From: Nakamurella aerolata | Lineage (GTDB): Bacteria; Actinomycetota; Actinomycetes; Mycobacteriales; Nakamurellaceae | Direction: 5' to 3' | DNA length: 64,000 nt | Assembly: GCF_013002705.1 (NCBI RefSeq) | Contig: NZ_JABEND010000004.1 | Location: forward strand, 1 to 64,000 | Shown here: one piece after another, positions 35,979 through 44,677 of the stretch | How positions within the stretch are numbered: the first letter of the stretch is position 1 | How the letters are laid out: every line of letters begins with the position of its first letter | Notes under the pieces: model-generated | What the model was told of the DNA's origin: nothing | What the model saw: only the letters and a program-made list of their open reading frames with translations | The model's database searches: none | Position numbers and translations under genes: made by a program

Positions 35979-37397
35979 TCAGCGACCCTTGCGCAGGTCG
36001 GCACCGTCGTCCCGGCGCTCCAACCGGCCCTCGTCCGACACCTCGTCGGTGCCGAAGGTGCCGCCGTCGTCGCCGTCGTCGCGGTCCAGCATGCGCTCGT
36101 CGAATGGATCCTGACCGGCCAGCACCCGATCCACCTGGGCCCGGTCCATGGTGTGGGTCCAGTGCGCGATCAGCGTGGTGCCGACGCAGTTGCCGGCAAA
36201 GTTGGTGAGCGCCCGCGCTTCCGACATGAACCGGTCGATACCGACGATGAAACCGACGCCGGGCACCAGGTCGGCGCGGTGTGCCTGCAGACCGCCGGCC
36301 AGCGTCGCCAGCCCGGCTCCGGTGACACCGGCGGCGCCCTTCGACGCGATGATCATGAACAGCAGCAGCCCGACTTGCTGGCCGATCGAGAACGGCGCGT
36401 GCATGGCCTCGGCGATGAACAGCGACGCCATGGTCAGGTAGATCGCGGTGCCGTCCAGGTTGAACGAGTAACCGACCGGGATGGTGAGGCCCACGGTCTC
36501 CCGGCGCACCCCCATGTGTTCCAGCTTGGCGATCGACCGCGGCAGCGCCGACTCCGACGACGAGGTCGACAGGATCAGCAGGAACTCGCGGCCCATGTAG
36601 GCCAGCAATCGGAAGATGTTGATCCCGGTGACGGTCTTGAGCAGCAACCCGAGAATCACGAAGACGAAGACCAGACAGGTGACGTAGAAGGCGATCATCA
36701 GCAGCATCAGGCTCCACAACGCCGAGAGCCCCTTCGCGCCGACCACCGCGGCCATCGCGCCGAATGCGCCGATCGGTGCCAGCCACATGATCATCGCCAT
36801 CACCTTGAAGACCAGCCGCTCGACGTGCTTGATGCCGCGCAGCACCGGCTTGCCCTTGTCGCCCATGGCCTGCAGCGCGAAGCCGACCAGCAAGGCCACC
36901 AGCAGGGTCTGCAGCACCTGTCCGCTGGTCAGCGAACTGAGCAGCGTTGTCGGGATGATGCTCATGATGAAGCCGGACAGCGAGTTGTCCGCCTCGGCAT
37001 CCACTTGCTTCTGCCCGGCCTGGGCGATCTCGTCGGTGAGGTTGAGGCTGTCGCCGGGCTGGATGATGTTGCCGACGATCAACCCGATGATCAGCGCCAC
37101 CGTCGACATGATGAGGAAGTACCCGAGGGTCAAGCCGCCGACCCTGCCGACGCTGGCGGCCTGCCGCACCGAGCCGATGCCGAGCACCAGCGTGCAGAAG
37201 ATGACCGGAGAGATCATCATCTTGATGAGGTTGACGAACGCGGTGCCCAGCCATTTGATCGAGACGCCGAACTCCGGCCAGATCAGGCCGACGGCAACGC
37301 CGAGCACCACCGCGGCGATGACGAACAGGTACAGGTAGTGGGTGCGGTCTTTGCGGACCTTCTCCGGCCGGGTGGACGCTGGCGAGGATGACGTCAT
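35979..37397 (-). CDS. dctA: C4-dicarboxylate/cation symporter (DAACS family)
   Basis: Sodium- or proton-coupled uptake of succinate, fumarate and malate. 472 aa, with eight membrane segments and two re-entrant loops expected. Family motifs: LIKMMISPVIFCTLVLGIGS near segment 2, STSSSESALPRSIAKLEHMG (the Ser-rich re-entrant loop), GLTIPVGYSFNLDGTAIYLTMASLFIA, and NCVGTTLIAHW. The last ~45 residues are acidic and hydrophilic. ATG at 37397 with AGGAGTTCC upstream on the minus strand. Divergent from gnd; the 181-bp spacer shows a GGTGACA direct repeat (near 37485 and 37503), possibly regulatory. Confidence 0.93.
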   Translation of the reverse strand: MTSSSPASTRPEKVRKDRTHYLYLFVIAAVVLGVAVGLIWPEFGVSIKWLGTAFVNLIKMMISPVIFCTLVLGIGSVRQAASVGRVGGLTLGYFLIMSTVALIIGLIVGNIIQPGDSLNLTDEIAQAGQKQVDAEADNSLSGFIMSIIPTTLLSSLTSGQVLQTLLVALLVGFALQAMGDKGKPVLRGIKHVERLVFKVMAMIMWLAPIGAFGAMAAVVGAKGLSALWSLMLLMIAFYVTCLVFVFVILGLLLKTVTGINIFRLLAYMGREFLLILSTSSSESALPRSIAKLEHMGVRRETVGLTIPVGYSFNLDGTAIYLTMASLFIAEAMHAPFSIGQQVGLLLFMIIASKGAAGVTGAGLATLAGGLQAHRADLVPGVGFIVGIDRFMSEARALTNFAGNCVGTTLIAHWTHTMDRAQVDRVLAGQDPFDERMLDRDDGDDGGTFGTDEVSDEGRLERRDDGADLRKGR

Positions 37398-37578
37398 CGC
37401 GGAACTCCTGCGGTGTGAGCGACGGGCAGCACGCCGAGACGCGCCCCGGCGGGACCGGAGGCGGGTGACGGCGCAGCAAAGCTGCGGGTGACACTAACTG
37501 TTGGTGACAATCTCGCGAAAGAGCCGCGGGGAAACGCGGCACCACGAGCCGACAACGAGGCCAGAGAGAGGTTTTGAG

Positions 37579-39105
37579 ATGGCGGACCAGACAACCGGCA
37601 CCACGAGCGAGGCGGCCGGCGACGGAGCCGGGGCACCCGGCGCGGCGCAGGCCGACATCGGCGTCACCGGGCTGGCGGTGATGGGCGCGAACCTGGCGCG
37701 GAACCTGGCCCGCAACGGCTACGTCACGGCGGTGCACAACCGCACCGACGCCAAGACCAAGCAGCTGATCTCCGAGCACGGCGACGAAGGCACCTTCGTG
37801 CCTTCGGAGAGCACGGCAGATTTCGTCGCCTCGCTGAAGAAGCCGCGCACCGTGATCATCATGGTCAAGGCCGGCGAACCGACCGATGCGGTGATCGACG
37901 AGGTGACGCCGCTGCTGGACGAGGGCGACATCCTTGTGGACGGCGGCAACGCCTTGTTCACCGACACCATCCGCCGGGAAAAAGCACTGCGGGACAGGGG
38001 CATCCACTTTGTCGGCACCGGCATCTCCGGCGGCGAGGAGGGCGCGCTGAACGGGCCGTCGATCATGCCGGGCGGCTCCGACGAGTCGTACGCGACGCTC
38101 GGGCCGATCTTGGCGAAGATCTCCGCCAAGGTCCCCGAGGGCGACCCAGACGGTGAGGCGTGCAGCACCCACATCGGCACTGATGGTGCCGGGCACTTCG
38201 TCAAGATGGTGCACAACGGCATCGAGTACGCCGACATGCAGTTGATCGGCGAGGCCTACGACCTGATGCGACGTGGCCTCGGGCTGTCCACCGACCGGAT
38301 CGCCGAGATCTTCCGCGAGTGGAACACCGGAGACCTCGACTCGTTCCTGATCGAGATCACCGCAAAGGTGTTGGCGCACAAGGACCCCAAGACTGGCAAA
38401 GCGCTGGTCGACATGATCGTCGACGCTGCCGGGATGAAGGGCACGGGAACGTGGACGGTGCAGAATGCGCTCGACCTTGCGGTGCCCGCCTCCGGTATCG
38501 CCGAAGCGGTGTTCGCCCGCGGGCTGTCGGCCCAGCGGGAGCTGCGGGACGCCGCCGCCGAGCTGCCCGGGCCGGACGGCAAGATCGACGTCTCCGACGT
38601 CGACGATTTCGTCGCCGACATCAAGCAGGCGCTGTACGCGGCGAAGATCGTCGCCTACGCGCAGGGTTGGGAGCTGATCGCCGCCGGGGCCGAGAAGTAC
38701 GGCTGGGACATCGATCTGGCGTCGGTGGCGCGGATCTGGCGGGGCGGCTGCATCATCAGGGCCGCCTTCCTCGGCCGGCTGGCCGACGCCTATCAGCAGG
38801 CCGACGCGACCGGCGAGGTGCCGAAGTCGTTGCTGTTGCTGCCGTATTTCACCGAGGCGCTGGGCAAGGCCCAGGAGTCGTGGCGATTCGCGGTGGCGCA
38901 GGCGGTCTTTGCCGGTATTCCGGTGCCTGGCTTCGCGGCCGCGCTGGCCTACTACGACGCGCTGCGCTCGCCACGGCTGCCGGCCGCGCTGATCCAGGCC
39001 CAGCGCGACTACTTCGGCGCGCACACCTATCACCGCACCGACGCCGACCCCGACGCCTCGTTCCACACCTTGTGGTCCGGCGACGGATCCGAGGTGCAGA
39101 CCTGA
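37579..39105 (+). CDS. gnd: 6-phosphogluconate dehydrogenase (decarboxylating)
   Basis: Oxidative pentose phosphate pathway: 6-phosphogluconate + NADP to ribulose 5-phosphate, CO2 and NADPH. 508 aa, slightly longer than E. coli Gnd owing to a ~30-residue hydrophilic N-terminal extension. Motifs: GVTGLAVMGANLARNLARNGY (dinucleotide fold), VHNRT, VDGGNALF, GTGISGGEEGALNGPSIMPGG and HFVKMVHNGIEYADMQLIGEAYD, the last containing the catalytic Lys-His. ATG at 37579 with GAGAGAGG upstream; an earlier GTG at 37501 would add residues unlike the family. Followed by a perfect terminator hairpin. Confidence 0.96.
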   Translation: MADQTTGTTSEAAGDGAGAPGAAQADIGVTGLAVMGANLARNLARNGYVTAVHNRTDAKTKQLISEHGDEGTFVPSESTADFVASLKKPRTVIIMVKAGEPTDAVIDEVTPLLDEGDILVDGGNALFTDTIRREKALRDRGIHFVGTGISGGEEGALNGPSIMPGGSDESYATLGPILAKISAKVPEGDPDGEACSTHIGTDGAGHFVKMVHNGIEYADMQLIGEAYDLMRRGLGLSTDRIAEIFREWNTGDLDSFLIEITAKVLAHKDPKTGKALVDMIVDAAGMKGTGTWTVQNALDLAVPASGIAEAVFARGLSAQRELRDAAAELPGPDGKIDVSDVDDFVADIKQALYAAKIVAYAQGWELIAAGAEKYGWDIDLASVARIWRGGCIIRAAFLGRLADAYQQADATGEVPKSLLLLPYFTEALGKAQESWRFAVAQAVFAGIPVPGFAAALAYYDALRSPRLPAALIQAQRDYFGAHTYHRTDADPDASFHTLWSGDGSEVQT

Positions 39106-39134
39106 GCCGTCGCCGGTAGCGATGGTGCCGGTGC

Positions 39135-39167
39135 GCGAAACGAGCCCGCCCCGCGGGCTCGTTTCGC
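39135..39167. terminator. Perfect 15-bp hairpin between gnd and the MFS gene
   Basis: GCGAAACGAGCCCGC (39135-39149) pairs exactly with 39153-39167 over a 3-nt loop, between convergent stops; it probably acts in both directions. Confidence 0.85.
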
Positions 39168-39194
39168 AGGTCCGGAGCCGGCTGCCGGCCGACC

Positions 39195-40763
39195 TCAGCC
39201 CGCCTCGGCGGCCTCCGCCAGCGCCAGCTCGGCGTCAGCGTCGTCGCGGGATTCGTTGTGGCGCTTGCTGTTGCCGGCGCGGACGGTCTTGTCGCGCCCG
39301 GCGGAACCCGCGGCCGGCTCGGAAGCCGGGCGGCGCGCCACGATGGCCAGCAACAGCACCGTCGCGACCAAGAACCCCGATGCCCAGACGAACGCGTGCT
39401 GAACGCCAGTGACGAACGCGGCGTCCGCCGCCGGGCCGGCGCCGCCGACGGCGGGTCCTGCGGCGTGCGTGAACACCGTCGCCAGCACCGCAAGCCCCAA
39501 CGCCCCGCCCACCTGATGGAAGGCGTTCACCAGCCCGGACGCGGCGCCGGCCTGGTGTTGCGGCGCCCCGTCGAGGGCTAGCGAGGTGAGCGGCACGAAG
39601 GCCAATCCGTTGCCGGAACCGAACATCACCAGCGGCACCAGCACCGACAGGTAGCCGCTGTCCGGGGTGATGCGGGACAGCAAGAACAGCGCCACCGCCG
39701 AGAAGGTGAGCCCGATCAGCACCGTGGTGGGGGCTCCCAGCCGCCGGGTGACGACCCTGGCGGACAGTTGTGACATCACGAAGAGCATCACGGTCAGCGG
39801 CAGGAAGGCCACCCCGGTGGCGGTGGGCGAGTAGCCCCAGATGTCCTGCAGGAACTGGGTGAGGAAGAAGAACATGCCCAGTATGCCGGCCACCAGCAGC
39901 AGCCGGCCGAGCAGCGAGCTGGCGCGGTTGCGGTCGGCGAACAGCCCGAGCGGCACCACCGGAGCCTCGGCACGGCGTTCGATCACGATGAACCCGGCGA
40001 GCAGGACCACCGCGGCGCCGAGCGCCAGCAGGGTGAGCGCGTCGCCCCAGCCGCTGTCGGCGGCGCGCACCAGGCCGTAGACCAGCGACGTCATGCCCAG
40101 GGTCGAGGTGACCGCGCCGGGCAGGTCGAAGTGTCCGCGGTGGCGCTCCGACTCCGGCATGGCGCGCAGCGCCGCCGCGACCAGCAGCAGGCCGATGGGG
40201 ACGTTGACGAACAGCACCCAGCGCCAGGACGCCAGCTGGGTGAGCAGACCGCCGGCGATCAACCCGATCGCCGAGCCGCCCACCGACACCGCCGCGTACC
40301 AGCCGAGAGCCTTGGTGCGTTCGCCGGCCTCGGGATACAGCGTCATCAGCGTCGACAGTGCTGACGGAGCCGCCAGCGCGCCGCCCAGTCCCTGCACGGC
40401 GCGGGCGGCGAGCAGGAGCCCGGCCGAGTTGGCCATCCCGCCGACCAGTGAGGCGATGGTGAAGATCGCAACGCCGATGACGAAAACCCTTTTGCGGCCG
40501 AGAATGTCGCCCGCTCGCGCGCCCAGCAGCAGCAGGCCGCCGAAGGTGAGTGTGTAGGCGGTGACCACCCAGGTCAGGCCGGTGGGGGAGAACCCCAGCG
40601 CGCTCTGGATGTCGGGCAGTGCGATGTTCACGATGGTGGCATCCAGCACCACCATCAGCTGGCTGATCAGGACGATCGCCAGCACCAGCCCGCGGCCGGC
40701 TGGCAGCCGCGGGGTGCGCGGCTGTGCTGCCGCGCGAAGAGAAGCTGAGCTGCGTACGGACAC
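39195..40763 (-). CDS. MFS drug exporter, DHA2 (EmrB/QacA) family
   Basis: Proton-coupled multidrug efflux pump, 522 aa and 14 expected membrane segments. Family motifs: LDATIVNIALPDIQ in segment 1 (motif D1), GARAGDILGRKRVFVIG (motif A), AARAVQGLGGALAAPSALS, and WRWVLFVNVPIGLLL after motif C. The GTG at 40763 is chosen because AAGGAG lies ~10 nt upstream and the upstream in-frame extension is Arg-rich and not family-like. The C-terminal ~40 residues are charged and cytoplasmic. Divergent from a TetR gene, with a TetR-type palindrome over its own promoter, so induction by a pump substrate is likely. Confidence 0.92.
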   Translation of the reverse strand: MSVRSSASLRAAAQPRTPRLPAGRGLVLAIVLISQLMVVLDATIVNIALPDIQSALGFSPTGLTWVVTAYTLTFGGLLLLGARAGDILGRKRVFVIGVAIFTIASLVGGMANSAGLLLAARAVQGLGGALAAPSALSTLMTLYPEAGERTKALGWYAAVSVGGSAIGLIAGGLLTQLASWRWVLFVNVPIGLLLVAAALRAMPESERHRGHFDLPGAVTSTLGMTSLVYGLVRAADSGWGDALTLLALGAAVVLLAGFIVIERRAEAPVVPLGLFADRNRASSLLGRLLLVAGILGMFFFLTQFLQDIWGYSPTATGVAFLPLTVMLFVMSQLSARVVTRRLGAPTTVLIGLTFSAVALFLLSRITPDSGYLSVLVPLVMFGSGNGLAFVPLTSLALDGAPQHQAGAASGLVNAFHQVGGALGLAVLATVFTHAAGPAVGGAGPAADAAFVTGVQHAFVWASGFLVATVLLLAIVARRPASEPAAGSAGRDKTVRAGNSKRHNESRDDADAELALAEAAEAG

Positions 40764-40817
40764 CGGGTGTGCTCCTTCAAGGCTCGAGTACGCTGTAAAC
40801 GGAAGGGCCCTCCGGTA

Positions 40818-40842
40818 ACTATACGGAGGCTGCCTCCGGATA
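40818..40842. promoter_or_regulatory. TetR-type operator over the MFS promoter
   Basis: TATACGGAGGC (40820-40830) faces GCCTCCGGATA (40832-40842) around a central T: 11-bp arms with one mismatch. A TATAGT -10 (40823-40818, minus strand) for the MFS gene overlaps its edge. This is the expected position for repression by the adjacent TetR protein. Confidence 0.65.
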
Positions 40843-40944
40843 AGCAACGGCGATTCGCGGGGTTTCCGCTGTGATCGCGGTCACTGCTCGGGGTGCCGGT
40901 CGTATGGTGGAGTCCGCGCGGCCCAGCGCCCGAGCGCGAAACGG

Positions 40945-41072
40945 CTTGGGCGGTAGCAGTTTTGAGCGGTCGTGGGTTTGAGCGGTCGTGGGTTTGAGCG
41001 GTAACAGCTTTGAGCGGTAACAGTTTTGAGCAGTAACAGTTTTGAGCGGGAGAAGGCTTGAGTGGGAGAGGG
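40945..41072. repeat. Eight degenerate 16-bp tandem repeats upstream of tetR
   Basis: Units of 16 bp, such as TTTGAGCGGTCGTGGG, TTTGAGCGGTAACAGT and TTTGAGCGGGAGAAGG, start at 40945, 40961, 40977, 40993, 41009, 41025, 41041 and 41057. The core TTTGAGCGG is conserved. The array runs right up to the tetR ribosome-binding site. Confidence 0.93.
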
Positions 41073-41080
41073 AGGCTGCG

Positions 41081-41638
41081 ATGCGCGCCGACGCACGTCG
41101 TAACCGGGACGCCATCCTGAAGGTGGCGGCCGATGCGTTCGCCCGCGACGGCTCCGAGGCCTCGCTGGAGGCGATCGCCCGCGAGGCCGGTGTTGGCATC
41201 GGCACCCTGTACCGCCACTTCGGCAACCGTGACGAGCTCGGGCTGGCGGTGTACCAGCAGGACTTCGACGATCTGTGCACCCAGGCGCAGCTACTGGCCG
41301 ACACGCTTCCGCCAGGAGAAGCGTTGCGGCAGTGGATGATTCGTTTCGCGCGGCACGGACGCACCAAGCGCGGGCTGATCGATGTGCTCGACAGGGTGCG
41401 CAACACCCCCGAGCAGGTCGACCAGTTCGCCGCCAACCGCCAGCAGCTGGCCGGCGCCGCCAAGATGCTGCTGGACGCGGCCGCCGCGGCCGGCGTGGTG
41501 CGGTCCGACATCGAGCCGGCCGACGTCACCACCAACATTCACGGGATATGCGCCGCCAATCGCGCCGCCGCCGAAGACCGCAGCGAACGCGCGGTGAACC
41601 TGCTGTTCGACGGCATGCGGTACGGCGTCCAGCGCTGA
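41081..41638 (+). CDS. TetR-family transcriptional regulator
   Basis: 185-aa repressor. The N-terminal HTH is typical: RRNRDAILKVAADAFARDGSEASLEAIAREAGVGIGTLYRHFGNRDEL. The C-terminal helical domain would bind a ligand, with no motif to identify it. The ATG at 41081 follows GGGAGG; an in-frame start at 41042 would lie inside the 16-bp repeat array. Divergent from the DHA2 exporter, with the palindrome at 40820 between them, so it most likely controls that pump and perhaps itself. Confidence 0.93.
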   Translation: MRADARRNRDAILKVAADAFARDGSEASLEAIAREAGVGIGTLYRHFGNRDELGLAVYQQDFDDLCTQAQLLADTLPPGEALRQWMIRFARHGRTKRGLIDVLDRVRNTPEQVDQFAANRQQLAGAAKMLLDAAAAAGVVRSDIEPADVTTNIHGICAANRAAAEDRSERAVNLLFDGMRYGVQR

Positions 41639-41861
41639 CCCGCGGCGGCCGACCCGCTCCGTTCCGGGTTCGGTGGACGCGCTCGGTCACCCTCTGCGAC
41701 GACGGCGATGATTGATTGCGCACGAAACGGTGCTTTCTGGATCAAGTTCGAGCGGCTAGGCTGCTGCCACGGCCACCCGTGCACCCCGCCGCTGCCAGCG
41801 GCGCCGACGGGGCACCGGCGAGCCGGGCCCGGATTCTCCACCGCCGAAGAATCGAGGAAAC

Positions 41862-44252
41862 GTGCGTCGCATCGCCACCGCAACCACCACCGCCGTCTGT
41901 CTGGCCGCGTCCGTACTGCTGGCGCTCCCCGCCGCGGCCGGATCGAGCCAGGCCGCCGCGCCCGGCCAACGGGCAGCGGCACCGTCCGACCAGCCGTTGC
42001 CTGTGGTATCGCCTACCCCGCAACAGATTCAGCGCACCGGTGGCGACGTCGTCGTCCCCGGCCGGGTCGGGATCGTCACCGGACCGGAGACCGACGCCGA
42101 CGCGCTCGCCGCGCTGCGCAAAGAGCTGACGGCGCGGGGCGTCGCGCGGATCGACGTGAGCAGCACCCGCGGGAACGCACCGCTGAACATCCTGTTGGGA
42201 GCGGCCGACCGGCCGGACATCGCCGCGGCGCTGGCCGGGACGAACGTGCCGGAGCACGCCGAGGGCTACGCCCTGCGGGTGACCGGTCGCAGCGGGCCAC
42301 TGGCGACGGTCGCGCTGGGCGGGGTGGACGCCTCCGGCCAGTTCTACGCCGTGCAGACGCTTCGGCAACTGTTCACCGCGGGCTCGCCCGGACGCTCCCG
42401 GCTGGCAGCGGCCAGCGTCAGCGACTACCCGGCGATGCCGCTGCGCGGCGTCATCGAGGGCTTCTACGGCGAGCCGTGGACCCAGCAGGACCGGCTGGAC
42501 CAGATGGACTTCTACGGCGACATCAAGGCCAACACCTACATCTACGCGCCCAAGGACGATCCGTACCACCGGGAGAAATGGCGGGAGCCGTATCCCGCGG
42601 ACAAGCTGGCCGAGCTCACCGATCTGGTCGGCGCCGCGACGAAGAACAAGGTGGCCTTCACCTTTGCGCTCTCGCCGGGCAACACCGTCTGCTACAGCAG
42701 CCCGGACGATCTGGCCGCCGTGACGGCGAAGTTCGAGCAGATGTACTCGATCGGCGTGCGGGCGTTCAGCATTCCGCTGGACGACATCAACCTCAGCAGC
42801 TGGCACTGCACCCAGGATCAGCAGGCCTACGGTGCGCCGAACGCCGGCAATGCCGGCAAGGCCCAGGCCGACTTCTTGAACAAGGTGCAGCGCGAGTTCA
42901 TCGCCACCCACGAGGGTGCCCGGCCGCTGCAGATGGTGCCGACCGAGTACTACAACACCACGGACACCCCGTACAAGCAGTCGCTGCGCGCGCTGGATCC
43001 GGCCGTTGTGGTGATGTGGACCGGGGAGGGTGTCGTGCCCAAGTCGGTGACCGTCGAGCAGGCCCAAGCCGCCGCAAAAGCCTTCGGCCGCAAGCCGTTC
43101 CTGTGGGACAACTACCCGGTGAACGACTTCGGCAACACCGCGGGACGGTTGCTGCTGGCGCCCTACGCCAAGCGCGAGGCCGGCCTGTCCGAATACCTGG
43201 CCGGCATCGTGTCCAACCCGATGAACCAGGCGGCCGCCAGCAAGATCGCCGTCTTCGGGTTCGCCGACTTCACCTGGAACGACACCGCCTACGCCGTCGA
43301 CCGCAGCTGGACCCAGTCGATGCGCTATCTGTCCGACGGCGACGCCAAAGCCACTGCGGCACTGCGGGTCTTCGCCGACCTGAACCACATGGCACCGACC
43401 TTCGAAGCCCAGCCGTGGCAAGCCCAATCGCCGGAGTTGGCCGCCCGCATCGACGCCTTCTGGAAAACCTGGGACTCGGGCGACCGAGCCGGCGCCATCG
43501 CCGCGCTGCGGCCCTACGCCCAGCAGATCGCCGACGCGCCAAGCACTATCAGGGCCGGAGCGGTCGATCCGCGCTTCGTCGCCGAGGCCAAACCGTGGCT
43601 CGACGCGACCGCGCTGTGGGGCAAGAGCCTGCTGCAGCTGCTGGACGCCGCGCAGGCCCGGTTGGACGGTGACCAGGCAGACTCGGAGAAGCTGGCCGCA
43701 GCGTCGGCGGAGTCGCAGCGGCAGGCCTCAGCCGTGCGGGTGGAGCCGTCGCGCAACACCTGGGGCAACGCTCCGGTGCGGATTGCGGACGGCGTGCTCG
43801 ACAGCTACCTGGCACGGCTGTCGCTGACCCTGCAGCTGTGGGAAGCCGGCAACGTCACCAACGTGGCACTGGGCGGCACCGCCACCGCGTCGAGCACCGA
43901 GACCCCCAGCTTCCCGGCCCGCAACGTGAACGACGGCAACCCGTCCACCCGTTGGGCTTCCGGCTACGACGACGCTTCCTGGGTGCAGGTCAAACTGGCG
44001 AGGCCCGCCGACGTCAGAGCCGTCACCGTCAGCTGGGAAGCGGCCTGCGCCAACGCCTACAAGATCCAGACATCGGTGGACGGCAGCACCTGGACCGACG
44101 CGGCGACGGTGAACGACTCCAGCTGCGCCTTCGACGTGATCAACCTGGACAGCGCCGAGCCGGTCAACTACGTCCGGATGCAGGGTGTCGAGCGCAAGAG
44201 CAAGTGGGGCTACTCGATCTACGAGCTCGGCATTTACGCCCCGGCTCCGTAG
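41862..44252 (+). CDS. Secreted GH84 beta-N-acetylhexosaminidase with C-terminal CBM32
   Basis: Exported hexosaminidase of the hyaluronidase/NagJ (O-GlcNAcase) family, 796 aa. Signal peptide MRRIATATTTAVCLAASVLLALPAAA; a GH20b-like N-terminal domain (~45-190) ending LRQLFTAG; the GH84 barrel starts at LRGVIEGFYGEPWTQQDRLDQM and has KANTYIYAPKDDPYHREKWREPYP. The catalytic Asp pair is in PLDDINLS (D307/D308). After a helical region, a discoidin-like CBM32 domain (~665-795) shows SSTETPSFPARNVNDGNPSTRWASGYDD. GTG start at 41862 with GAGGAA upstream. It probably removes N-acetylglucosamine from glycoproteins or chitin-like oligomers outside the cell. Faces the PIG-L/SDR/M20 cluster. Confidence 0.93.
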   Translation: MRRIATATTTAVCLAASVLLALPAAAGSSQAAAPGQRAAAPSDQPLPVVSPTPQQIQRTGGDVVVPGRVGIVTGPETDADALAALRKELTARGVARIDVSSTRGNAPLNILLGAADRPDIAAALAGTNVPEHAEGYALRVTGRSGPLATVALGGVDASGQFYAVQTLRQLFTAGSPGRSRLAAASVSDYPAMPLRGVIEGFYGEPWTQQDRLDQMDFYGDIKANTYIYAPKDDPYHREKWREPYPADKLAELTDLVGAATKNKVAFTFALSPGNTVCYSSPDDLAAVTAKFEQMYSIGVRAFSIPLDDINLSSWHCTQDQQAYGAPNAGNAGKAQADFLNKVQREFIATHEGARPLQMVPTEYYNTTDTPYKQSLRALDPAVVVMWTGEGVVPKSVTVEQAQAAAKAFGRKPFLWDNYPVNDFGNTAGRLLLAPYAKREAGLSEYLAGIVSNPMNQAAASKIAVFGFADFTWNDTAYAVDRSWTQSMRYLSDGDAKATAALRVFADLNHMAPTFEAQPWQAQSPELAARIDAFWKTWDSGDRAGAIAALRPYAQQIADAPSTIRAGAVDPRFVAEAKPWLDATALWGKSLLQLLDAAQARLDGDQADSEKLAAASAESQRQASAVRVEPSRNTWGNAPVRIADGVLDSYLARLSLTLQLWEAGNVTNVALGGTATASSTETPSFPARNVNDGNPSTRWASGYDDASWVQVKLARPADVRAVTVSWEAACANAYKIQTSVDGSTWTDAATVNDSSCAFDVINLDSAEPVNYVRMQGVERKSKWGYSIYELGIYAPAP

Positions 44253-44492
44253 CCGGCGTGGGCACCTGGGCGTTCGCGGCGCTGCGGGCTTCGGCTCGTC
44301 GTGAACCCGGTCCGGTGCCGAGCGGTTCGTGGCCGCGTTGCGCGGCTTCGGGGTGCCCGGTGTTCACTGGCTTCGCTTGCTGCCCCGGCTCGCGGGCTCG
44401 CCGAACCAGCGGGCGCTGCAGAGTGCTCACCACCCGCCACCCCTATGCCGCTCCGCACCGGCGGACCCCGCCGGGCTGGTGCGCCGGTTTTG

Positions 44493-44565
44493 TACCTGAG
44501 CTGCCGCCAGTGTGGCAAAACCGGCCGATATTCAGGGTTTTCGGCCTCTGGAGGCAGCTCAGGTA
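44493..44565. repeat. Long imperfect inverted repeat between convergent genes
   Basis: TACCTGAGCTGCC (44493-44505) is perfectly complementary to 44553-44565; pairing continues inward with mismatches through CCAG and AAAACC. It may be a terminator or a small palindromic mobile element. The remainder of 44253-44677 shows no supportable gene. Confidence 0.55.
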
Positions 44566-44677
44566 GAACAGACCGGCGTTGCCCGGCACCTGTCTCGGCG
44601 GTGAGGCGGTTCGTAGGCGAACTCCCTGGCCGCGCAGCGCCGCCAGCAGAACCGCACGGCCGCTACGCCAACAACGG

